Below the pieces are notes generated by a model. It did not search any database and was not told where the DNA came from. It worked only from the letters and a program-made list of their open reading frames with translations. Below are positions 35,767-43,494 of a stretch of DNA of 64,000 nucleotides, in pieces; within the stretch, counting starts at the first letter, position 1; every line of letters starts with the position of its first letter. Source of the stretch: Bacteriovoracaceae bacterium (lineage in GTDB: Bacteria > Bdellovibrionota > Bacteriovoracia > Bacteriovoracales > Bacteriovoracaceae); contig JAIPEG010000002.1 in assembly GCA_021737405.1 (NCBI GenBank), forward strand, positions 1-64,000, written 5' to 3'. Made by a program: the position numbers and the translations under genes.

Positions 35767-36438
35767 ATGGCTATTTACTTAATAATCACAGAAGAGAATG
35801 AAGAAACTAGGATTCGTTTGAGCCCTAAGCCTTTCTTTATGGGTCGCTCCTCAAAGTGTCACATGACGCTTCGAGACACTATGATTAGCGGGAAACATTT
35901 AGCCGTTAAGGTCAATAATGAGTCTAGAGTGGTTATTAAGGACCTAGAAACCACCAATGGCACCTACTTGAACGGTAATAAAATCCAAGAAACTTTTCTA
36001 TATGTCGATGACTTTGTTCAAATTGGTAAAGTTAAGATTCAATTGGATGATAGTGAAATGACGGCCAAGGAACTTGCACTTCACAAGCGAGATTTTGAGA
36101 GGACCAATGTTACATTCGTAAGACTTGGTGCCCAAGTAGAGGGCCTTGAAGGTATTGAAGAAGACGAGTTTGGACAAAGCCGTCAACAGACACTCCTAGC
36201 AAAAATTAGAAAAAAGAATGAAACTGAAGAAGCTACCAAGACTTTCGCAGAAAAATCTTCAAGTACTTCTACAAAATCAGAGGATGAGAAACTGGAACCT
36301 CTCGAAGATTTTCTTCAGACAGAAGAAGAAGTACTAGTGCCAAAGAAAACTCATAAATCCAAGAAAAAGATAATTCAAGAAGATAAAAAGGAAAAAGACG
36401 GTTTAGTTGGAAAACTAAAAGGTCTCTTTAAAAAATAA
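35767..36438 (+). CDS. FHA-domain protein
   Basis: A 223-aa protein. The N-terminal ~95 residues form a forkhead-associated domain, which binds phosphothreonine: FFMGRSSKCHMTLRDTMISGKHLAV and DLETTNGTYLNGNKI give the conserved Gly-Arg, Ser-x-x-His and Asn-Gly. The rest is charged, low complexity and ends in a Lys-rich tail (GKLKGLFKK) that may touch membrane or nucleic acid. I choose the ATG at 35767 on promoter position. It converges with the adenosyltransferase gene. No Ser/Thr kinase is nearby. Confidence 0.88.
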   Translation: MAIYLIITEENEETRIRLSPKPFFMGRSSKCHMTLRDTMISGKHLAVKVNNESRVVIKDLETTNGTYLNGNKIQETFLYVDDFVQIGKVKIQLDDSEMTAKELALHKRDFERTNVTFVRLGAQVEGLEGIEEDEFGQSRQQTLLAKIRKKNETEEATKTFAEKSSSTSTKSEDEKLEPLEDFLQTEEEVLVPKKTHKSKKKIIQEDKKEKDGLVGKLKGLFKK

Positions 36439-36444
36439 TTATAC

Positions 36445-37017
36445 CTATGGCTTCCATGGCTCCTCTTTAATACCCATCCGAACATTTACGCTCCTTGCGA
36501 TTACAAAGAAGAAGTCACTAAGCCTGTTCATAAAAGGGGCTGCATGAACAGGAAGATCTTCCTTGTGATTAATCCCAAACTGGATCATCTTGCGCTCTAT
36601 TTTTCTACAAACTGTTCGACAAAGGTGCAATGAGGCCGAAGAGCGACTTCCACCAGGCAGGATAAATGTGGTTAGTTTTGGATTTTTTGAGTCGAGATCA
36701 TCAATCGTCTTTTCTAACTCTTCAATAACGGATTTATTTAACTTAGGAAGCTTGAAATTTTCCCTTTGATCAGCTTCACAAGCTAAGTTACTTCCAAGAT
36801 CAAATAGGTAACATTGTATTTTTTTTAAGTAAGTAACTTCATCCTTGAAAGGTCCTTCTGCCAAATTAACAATGGCAATTCCAATCCAGGAGTTTAGCTC
36901 GTCTACCTCTCCGTAGAGATCTATTCTTGCGTCTGCTTTAGAGATCCTTGTTCCTCCGACGAGACCAGTTTCCCCATTATCACCCATTTTTGTATAAATA
37001 TTTGATTTCTCGACCAT
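36445..37017 (-). CDS. Cob(I)alamin adenosyltransferase, PduO type
   Basis: Makes adenosylcobalamin from ATP and cob(I)alamin. The N-terminal YTKMGDNGETGLVGGTRISKAD binds ATP; RTVCRKIERK and FMNRLSDFFFVIAR are further signatures. Length is 190 aa. Its ATG overlaps the stop of the mutase gene by one base (TAATG), so it is made together with the enzyme that uses its product. Confidence 0.95.
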   Translation of the reverse strand: MVEKSNIYTKMGDNGETGLVGGTRISKADARIDLYGEVDELNSWIGIAIVNLAEGPFKDEVTYLKKIQCYLFDLGSNLACEADQRENFKLPKLNKSVIEELEKTIDDLDSKNPKLTTFILPGGSRSSASLHLCRTVCRKIERKMIQFGINHKEDLPVHAAPFMNRLSDFFFVIARSVNVRMGIKEEPWKP

Positions 37018-40000
37018 TACATATTCCTTCTATAGCGACCGCCAACTTCAAACAAAAGGTTGGTGATTTGGCCTAAAGAGCAATAATTAACTGTTTTTAA
37101 TAATTCTTCAAAAACATTTTTATTTTCAAGGACTGCCAACTTTAAAGATGCAAGTGCCTCTTGTGATTTATCAGAGTTCCTTTCTTTAAAGCTTTCCAAG
37201 CGATTGATTTGTTCTTGTTTTTCCTCGTCAGAACATCGAGAAATTTCAATTTCCTGCTGCATCTGTTGTTCTATATCTGGAGATAAATAAGTATTTACTC
37301 CTATTATTGGTAGCTCACCTGAATCCTTAAGGGTCTCATAATATAGTGATTCTTCTTGGATCTTACCTCTCTGGTACATGCTCTCCATTGCTCCAAGAAC
37401 GCCACCCTTATCCGAGATCCGTTCAAACTCTGCCAAAATAGTTTCTTCTACTATTTCAGAGAGCTCTTCAATCAAATAAGAGCCCTGCATTGGGTTATCT
37501 GTTTTGTTCATTCCAAATTCACGATTTATAATCATTTGGATCGCCATTGCTCTTCGCACACTTTCTTCCGTGGGAGTTGTGATAGCTTCATCATAAGCAT
37601 TCGTGTGTAAGCTATTACAATTATCACTTAATGCTAAGAACGCCTGAAGTGTGGTCCTTATGTCATTAAAATCTATCTCTTGCGCATGTAATGAGCGGCC
37701 TGACGTTTGAATATGGTATTTAAACTTTTGAGATTTATCATCAGCACCATATTTATCTCTTAGGGTAACTGCCCAAATTTTTCTAGCGACTCGGCCAATC
37801 ACTGCATACTCAGGATCTAATCCATTGCTAAAGAAGAAGCTTAAGTTCTGTGCAAAGTCATCAATCTTCATCCCCCTACTTAAGTAGTACTCAACAAAGG
37901 TGAATCCATTTGAAAGTGTAAAGGCCGTTTGGGTAATTGGATTCGCGCCAGCTTCCGCAATATGGTACCCACTAATCGAAACCGAATAGTAATTCTTAAT
38001 GGAGTTTTTACAAAAGTATTCTTGAATATCACCCATGAGTTTAAGTGAGAATTCTAATGAAAAAATGCATGTGTTCTGGGCCTGATCTTCCTTAAGAATA
38101 TCCGCTTGGACAGTACCTCTCACCTGGCGCATAACTTCAGCACGCTTCTCTTCATCCCAGAAATCTTCCCCTTTAAGCTGTTGCTTAATGGCCGTATTCA
38201 TGAAAAGGGCAAGTATAATAGGAGCTGGGCCGTTGATTGTCATTGATACTGATGTATTTGGGCTTGTTAAGTCAAAGCCATCATACAAAGCTTGCATATC
38301 ATCAAGTGTAGCAATTGATACCCCTGCTTCTCCAATTTTCCCAAAAATATCTGGTCGCTTGTCTGGGTCTTCTCCATATAACGTAACCGAGTCAAAAGCC
38401 GTAGATAGTCTTTTCGCCGGGTCATCTTTAGAAAGATAGTGAAATCTCTTGTTCGTCCTGAAAGGTCCACCTTCTCCAGCAAACATTCTCTTTGGTTCTT
38501 CATCGGCCCTTTTAAAAGGAAAAATTCCTGAACCATAAGGAAAGAACCCCGGTACATTACATGTTCTTTGATATTTATGAATGTCGGCATAATTACTCAA
38601 CTGAGGAAGAGCGACCCGTGAAATCTTATTTCCGGAAAGAGAAACGTTTTGTGTTTTTACCTTAAATTCTTTACCTCTAACAGAGTAAGAAAACTCTCCT
38701 GAATTATACTGATCTCTTAATTTGAAAAAGCTATGCACCTCTTCAATCGCTTCCTTACCGAGCTTTCCTTTTACTTCTTCTAGCTTTTCAGTGATTGACT
38801 TTTCTCCAGGCAGCAATCTAATCGCTGTTTCTAGGGCTTCATAATCTTTTAGTAATTCTACTCGGGCTTCAGTTTCCTTATTATAACCTCTGACAGTGTT
38901 AGATATTTCTCTTAGATAGAGGGTACGATCAGGGCCAATGATACTTCCCTTTGCCTTTGGAAGTTTTTCTATTTGAAGCTTTGCGACTTCTTGAGTGTTA
39001 AAATCTAATGATTTTGCTAATTCAAAAAATAAGGCATTCACTCCACTGTCATTAAATTTGGAGGCCATTGTTCCAAATACTGGCAATTCTTCATCCTCAG
39101 GAGAACCTGGGTGCCCTAGAAACAACTCCTTATTTCTACGATACTGCTTTCTAATATCCCTAATCGCATCTTCAGATCTTGGCTTTTCAAACTTATTGAG
39201 AACAATAAAGTCAGCAGACTCCAGCATCTCTATCTTTTCTAGCTGAGTCGCTGCTCCATACTCTGGAGTCATTACATAAATACACTTATCAGCGACTTGT
39301 GTAATTTCATCAGAGGCTTGTCCGATACCAGATGTTTCAACCATGATAAAAGAAAAGTCCTGCGATTTTAAAAACGAGACGACCTTTTTGATTTGAGGGC
39401 TTAGCTCTGTTTTAGATTCTCTAGTGGCAAGTGATCGGATAAAAAACTGATCGTAGCTTGCTGAGCCAAGACGAATTCTATCACCGAGAAGTGCTCCCTG
39501 AGTTTTCTTCTTTGTAGGATCAACAGAAATTAGAGCAATCTTGGCGTCTTTATAATATCCATTAAAACGAAGCAATAATTCATCAATTAAAGATGACTTT
39601 CCTGCTCCTCCCGTTCCTGTGATACCGATTACAGGAGTGCTTCCTTCCTTAAAACTTATCGGACACTCCCCTGTATTTTCAATGGCAGATATAACCTTTG
39701 CCACATCAAGACTTGTAAGGTTTTTGTTTTCTAGTTTCTTAAAATCTATATTTTCTGTGGTCGAATAAGTTGATCTCTCGATCATGTCATCAATAATTCC
39801 GACAAGCCCAAGCTTCATCCCATCTTCTGGTGAGTAAATTTTATTAATTCCTCTTTTATGAAGCTCTTTAATTTCGCTAGGAGTGATTACACCTCCACCG
39901 CCACCAAAAATGCGAACATCTTTTGCACCAGCCTCATTTAGCAATTCACGAATGTAAGTAAAGTATTCCATATGTCCACCCTGGTAAGAGGACAAGGCAA

Positions 40001-40172
40001 CGGCATGGGCATCTTCCTGTATAACAGCATCGACAACCTCTTGAGCCGATCTGTTGTGACCAAGGTGAATGACCTCAACCCCTTTGGATTGAAGTAATCT
40101 CCTCATAATATTTATTGAGACATCGTGGCCATCAAATAGACTGGCTGCGGTTACAAATCGGAGCTTTTTCAT
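37017..40172 (-). CDS. icmF: IcmF: isobutyryl-CoA mutase fused with its G-protein chaperone
   Basis: Adenosylcobalamin-dependent mutase that interconverts isobutyryl-CoA and butyryl-CoA (and in some cases pivalyl-CoA). Three parts are visible in 1051 aa. The N-terminal B12 domain has FDGHDVS. The MeaB-like GTPase has P-loop GTGGAGKSS near residue 185. The C-terminal catalytic barrel contains SGIFPFKR and DQAQNTCIFS. The Phe in IFPFKR and the Gln in AQNT replace the Tyr and Arg that define methylmalonyl-CoA mutase, so IcmF is preferred. The adenosyltransferase gene follows with one base of overlap. Confidence 0.93.
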   Translation of the reverse strand: MKKLRFVTAASLFDGHDVSINIMRRLLQSKGVEVIHLGHNRSAQEVVDAVIQEDAHAVALSSYQGGHMEYFTYIRELLNEAGAKDVRIFGGGGGVITPSEIKELHKRGINKIYSPEDGMKLGLVGIIDDMIERSTYSTTENIDFKKLENKNLTSLDVAKVISAIENTGECPISFKEGSTPVIGITGTGGAGKSSLIDELLLRFNGYYKDAKIALISVDPTKKKTQGALLGDRIRLGSASYDQFFIRSLATRESKTELSPQIKKVVSFLKSQDFSFIMVETSGIGQASDEITQVADKCIYVMTPEYGAATQLEKIEMLESADFIVLNKFEKPRSEDAIRDIRKQYRRNKELFLGHPGSPEDEELPVFGTMASKFNDSGVNALFFELAKSLDFNTQEVAKLQIEKLPKAKGSIIGPDRTLYLREISNTVRGYNKETEARVELLKDYEALETAIRLLPGEKSITEKLEEVKGKLGKEAIEEVHSFFKLRDQYNSGEFSYSVRGKEFKVKTQNVSLSGNKISRVALPQLSNYADIHKYQRTCNVPGFFPYGSGIFPFKRADEEPKRMFAGEGGPFRTNKRFHYLSKDDPAKRLSTAFDSVTLYGEDPDKRPDIFGKIGEAGVSIATLDDMQALYDGFDLTSPNTSVSMTINGPAPIILALFMNTAIKQQLKGEDFWDEEKRAEVMRQVRGTVQADILKEDQAQNTCIFSLEFSLKLMGDIQEYFCKNSIKNYYSVSISGYHIAEAGANPITQTAFTLSNGFTFVEYYLSRGMKIDDFAQNLSFFFSNGLDPEYAVIGRVARKIWAVTLRDKYGADDKSQKFKYHIQTSGRSLHAQEIDFNDIRTTLQAFLALSDNCNSLHTNAYDEAITTPTEESVRRAMAIQMIINREFGMNKTDNPMQGSYLIEELSEIVEETILAEFERISDKGGVLGAMESMYQRGKIQEESLYYETLKDSGELPIIGVNTYLSPDIEQQMQQEIEISRCSDEEKQEQINRLESFKERNSDKSQEALASLKLAVLENKNVFEELLKTVNYCSLGQITNLLFEVGGRYRRNM

Positions 40173-40287
40173 GTATTCCCTCTATTTTTTTTAACAAAGA
40201 CTAAACTTTGCCTACTCAAACCTTTGAAATATGGATATTTACAGCTCAGCCAATATAGCTTAAAAAAAAAGTCCAAGCAAAACTGCT

Positions 40288-40315
40288 TTGTTCTCCCGTG
40301 TCTATGGTATAGAAT
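40288..40315 (+). promoter_or_regulatory. Putative promoter for ferredoxin gene
   Basis: TTGTTC (40288-40293), a 16-base spacer and TAGAAT (40310-40315) lie 33 bases before the ferredoxin ATG. Both boxes are imperfect. Confidence 0.35.
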
Positions 40316-40348
40316 GCGGGTAAATGATCGTTTTAACAGGTTTTTACC

Positions 40349-40792
40349 ATGAGTGACCAGCAAGACAATAGAGAAGTTCTCGTTGAAAACCCCTTTCACA
40401 CGGCCAGATTTAAGCCTAAGCGCAAGGGAAAGAAACCACCGAAGCTTATAGCCGTAGTCCATCAAAGTGGCTGTACGGGCTGTGAAGTGTGTATTGCGGG
40501 CTGTCCTGTTGACTCTATTGAACTAGTTCCTGGTCCTGAAACTGGAAATCCAGGCTTTCAGCAAACAGTAGAAATAGACATTGCGCGTTGTATTGGTTGT
40601 CAAAACTGTTCTCAAGATTGTCCGTGGGAAACAATAACCATGTACGAACATAATGATTCATTTATCGCATGGGGAAATGAAACGTTAAAATCTCAGCTTT
40701 ATGTCTCTCAAGAAAGCCTAAACAGGGTTTTAGATGAAGAGAATCTTAGCCTCGAGGCACCAAAAGAAGAAAGTGTTACGAGCGAGAGCTAG
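40349..40792 (+). CDS. Ferredoxin with two [4Fe-4S] sites
   Basis: A 147-aa electron carrier with two CxxCxxCxxxCP motifs (CTGCEVCIAGCP near residue 42 and CIGCQNCSQDCP near residue 77). A basic Lys/Arg-Pro stretch precedes them (about residues 19-30), and a ~55-residue tail follows with an acidic end. The extended ends are unlike a minimal ferredoxin and suggest a dedicated partner. It is divergent from icmF and overlaps the lgt 3' end by 17 bases. Confidence 0.9.
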   Translation: MSDQQDNREVLVENPFHTARFKPKRKGKKPPKLIAVVHQSGCTGCEVCIAGCPVDSIELVPGPETGNPGFQQTVEIDIARCIGCQNCSQDCPWETITMYEHNDSFIAWGNETLKSQLYVSQESLNRVLDEENLSLEAPKEESVTSES

Positions 40793-41513
40793 AGTTCTTT
40801 AGAAAAATTATAGAACTCACTAAAACAATAAGAATACTTACCCACTGAGAAGTAGAAAGACCTGCATAAAGCCCTCTAATAGCGTCTCCTCTAAAAAATT
40901 CAAGTGCGAAACGTAAAAGTGAATATCCGATAGGATAAAGTAATAAAGATTCTTTAAGTTTTTTCTTTAAGACCAACTTACGTAATATCAAGAAAATTAA
41001 CACTAGACCGGCGACTTCATATAATTGAACAGGGTGGCGAGAAATACCTTTTACCAATACCCCTATTGGCAAATCACAATGATCTCCATAACAACACCCA
41101 GCCAAGAAACAACCAACTCTTCCGATAGCGTGACCAATTGCCAGGCCAGGGGTGATAAGTCCTAGAAGTTCATATTTAGAATTCATGTTTAAACGAATAA
41201 ATAGAAGTGAAAAGAGAGCAGCAAAGACTAGACCCCCATAAAAGACAAAGCCTCCACCTAGCCAAAAATTCACCTCTCTTCCATAATTTAAGGCCATGTC
41301 AGGTGCCGAAAAAATGAGAAAGAAAACCTTTGCTCCTATCCAACCAAAAATAAAGGAGCCAATAAATAACTGCCATAGTTTTTTATTGGCAAGACCCTGC
41401 CTTTTCCATAGCAAGGCAGAATAATTAAACCCGATACCCCAGCCAAAACCCATAAGCAATGGATAGCTAAAAACGGGTTCTCCAAAAAGATGAAACAGTA
41501 TTGGTTTCACCAA
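40776..41513 (-). CDS. lgt: Prolipoprotein diacylglyceryl transferase
   Basis: Inner-membrane enzyme that attaches diacylglycerol to the lipobox Cys of prolipoproteins. The Lgt signature HAIGRVGCFLAGCCYG (near residue 128) and SRHPVQLYE are present, with about seven membrane helices. Length is 245 aa, at the short end. It overlaps lspA by 7 bases, which puts the first two lipoprotein processing steps together. Confidence 0.95.
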   Translation of the reverse strand: MVKPILFHLFGEPVFSYPLLMGFGWGIGFNYSALLWKRQGLANKKLWQLFIGSFIFGWIGAKVFFLIFSAPDMALNYGREVNFWLGGGFVFYGGLVFAALFSLLFIRLNMNSKYELLGLITPGLAIGHAIGRVGCFLAGCCYGDHCDLPIGVLVKGISRHPVQLYEVAGLVLIFLILRKLVLKKKLKESLLLYPIGYSLLRFALEFFRGDAIRGLYAGLSTSQWVSILIVLVSSIIFLKNSSSRS

Positions 41514-41980
41514 GACCTCTTTTTAATTTTTAAAATACCAAGCAAGAAAAAGCCGCAAACACTTAAAATGTCACCTAGGCTAAAAGTCACTAGTGTCGAT
41601 CCGAAGTTTAACCCTAAGTAATCTAGCGTGAATCCTTGAGATATTCGATCTAACCAGCTAGTAAAAAAACCCGCGATCATTAAGGTATAAGACCAACCTG
41701 TTATTGGACTTATATTTCTATTTTTAATGGCTTCTTTTAATGAATAAACAATTATTCCGGAAGAGAATAGTATAGCGATTGAATTTTGATAACTTTTAAT
41801 CGTAGAAATGTTAAAGCCGAAAATAAGGTAGGCATTTTTAAACCTTACAAATGAAAGGGGGCCTATGAGATTCGAAATCCCTCCGTCCTCTAAAATTAGA
41901 CTTTGGGATGTACCTTTTATTAGTTGATCTAAGATAATTGAAAATGCCAGTATTAGACTGTATTTCCAAATATTATTCAT
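41507..41980 (-). CDS. lspA: Lipoprotein signal peptidase LspA, divergent
   Basis: Four-helix aspartyl peptidase that removes lipoprotein signal peptides. The N-terminal helix keeps Asp and Lys (ILDQLIKG), and the catalytic Asp pair appears in GFTLDYL and SLGDIL. Several flanking residues that are nearly invariant differ: NLIDR is SWLDR, FNxAD is FSLGD, and NxGAAF is NAYLIF. Context supports the call: it overlaps lgt by 7 bases and the regulator stop by one base. A second, more standard copy elsewhere is possible. Length is 157 aa. Confidence 0.8.
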   Translation of the reverse strand: MNNIWKYSLILAFSIILDQLIKGTSQSLILEDGGISNLIGPLSFVRFKNAYLIFGFNISTIKSYQNSIAILFSSGIIVYSLKEAIKNRNISPITGWSYTLMIAGFFTSWLDRISQGFTLDYLGLNFGSTLVTFSLGDILSVCGFFLLGILKIKKRSW

Positions 41981-43473
41981 TAATAAAATTCTTTAGGGTT
42001 GATCTCGTATTTTTCAATCTTTCGAAGCAAGGTCTTCTTCGGAATATTTGCCTTCAAAGCGGTTTGATTAATTTTACCCTTATTAAGCTTTAAGGCTTGT
42101 ACGATAAATTCTTTTTCAAATAAGTCTTTAGCAATTTGAAAATCCATTTTTATATCGTTATCACCGGTAATCTGCGCAAAGGTGAACTGATATTTATCAA
42201 TATCCTCATCACTCATATCTCGATCAAGAACTGACTCTCTAATTCCCTTAAAGTCTATTCGTGATGTTTCGTCTTCCCCATCTCCAGAGTCTGTATCATC
42301 TTTAGAAAGTTTACGAACTGTTTCTGGAAGAGAGCCCGGGCGAATTTGTTCAGTAGACTCAATAATAAAAGCATGTTCGATTACATTTCGAAGCTCTCTA
42401 ATATTACCAGGCCATGGGTAACCAGAAAGAATTTTTAGTGACTCATCGTTTACACCTTTTATTTCTAAGTTATGCAAACTGTTAAAATATGAAACATAGT
42501 AATCAATGAGATAAGGAATATCTGAAACCCTTTCTCTTAAAGGGGGCAAGTATACGGGTAAAACATTTAATCTATAGAAAAGATCTTCTCTAAACGTTCC
42601 CTCTTTGATCATTTGCTCAAAGGGCTTATGTGATGCTGCGATTACCCTTACATCTACTTTGACATCCCTATTAGAACCAACTGGTGTAAAAGACTTTTCC
42701 TGCAAGACTCTGAGCAACTTAACTTGCATAGTCGCACTTATATCTCCAATTTCATCTAGAAAAATTGTTCCACCGTCTGCATATTGAAACTTACCGATCT
42801 TTCTTTCGGAGGCGCCCGTAAAGGCGCCCTTTTCATGACCAAAAAGTTCTGATTCAATTAAGTTATCAGGAACGGCTGCTAAGTTTATTGTTACGAAACG
42901 GTTATCTTTCCTTGGGCCATTATAGTGAATAGCTTTTGCAACTAGTTCTTTACCAGTACCGGACTCACCCCTGATCAAAACGGGTGTATTAACCTGGGCG
43001 AGTTTAGAGATTACGTTAAAAACCTTAACCATCTCATCAGACTCACCGACGAACTTGTCGTCATTACCAAGGCTTAATGTTGGCGCCGAAAACTTTGACG
43101 TCTCTACTAAGCTTCTGGCCTTTAATGCCCTTTTTATGAGAGCAACTAAATTATCTGAAGTGATTGGTTTCTCTAAGTAATTAAAGGCTCCAAGCTTTAC
43201 GGCCTTTACAGCATCCCCAACATTTGAGTAAGCCGTCAGAATTAAAACGATTATAGATGGATTAAACTTTTTTATTTGCTCAAGTGCTTCAATCCCATCC
43301 ATCTCGGGCATATTTACGTCCATTACAACAAGGTCATATTTCCCAGCAGTAACTTTATTTAAAGCTTCTCTACCATTGTCCGCAGTATCAACGAAGAAGT
43401 GATGATATTCTAGAGCTTGCTTTACCGAGTCCTGTAAAACTTTATCATCATCAACTACTAATACCTTATGCAT
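41980..43473 (-). CDS. Sigma-54-dependent response regulator (NtrC family)
   Basis: A 497-aa transcription activator. The receiver domain (residues 1-120) has VLVVDDD and phospho-acceptor Asp in LVVMDVNMPEMDG. The AAA+ domain has Walker A GESGTGKE and the sigma-54 contact loop GAFTGA. A Fis-type helix-turn-helix ends the protein (GKINQTALKANIPKKTLLRKI). I start at the ATG at 43473, since GGGAG lies seven bases upstream. The gene is 21 bases after the CHASE2 kinase gene, its likely cognate sensor. Target promoters are unknown. Confidence 0.95.
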   Translation of the reverse strand: MHKVLVVDDDKVLQDSVKQALEYHHFFVDTADNGREALNKVTAGKYDLVVMDVNMPEMDGIEALEQIKKFNPSIIVLILTAYSNVGDAVKAVKLGAFNYLEKPITSDNLVALIKRALKARSLVETSKFSAPTLSLGNDDKFVGESDEMVKVFNVISKLAQVNTPVLIRGESGTGKELVAKAIHYNGPRKDNRFVTINLAAVPDNLIESELFGHEKGAFTGASERKIGKFQYADGGTIFLDEIGDISATMQVKLLRVLQEKSFTPVGSNRDVKVDVRVIAASHKPFEQMIKEGTFREDLFYRLNVLPVYLPPLRERVSDIPYLIDYYVSYFNSLHNLEIKGVNDESLKILSGYPWPGNIRELRNVIEHAFIIESTEQIRPGSLPETVRKLSKDDTDSGDGEDETSRIDFKGIRESVLDRDMSDEDIDKYQFTFAQITGDNDIKMDFQIAKDLFEKEFIVQALKLNKGKINQTALKANIPKKTLLRKIEKYEINPKEFY

Positions 43474-43494
43474 AAACAAACTCCCAATAATGGA

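Noticed and set aside
38188..38439. Plus-strand open frames within icmF
   Set aside because: They are antisense shadows of a conserved long gene without ribosome sites.
40173..40348. Cobalamin riboswitch upstream of the IcmF gene
   Set aside because: No B12-box-like sequence or extended conserved stems are visible on the minus strand.
40169..40465. Minus-strand open frame of 98 codons upstream of icmF
   Set aside because: It overlaps the conserved ferredoxin start on the other strand and its product is low-complexity basic sequence.
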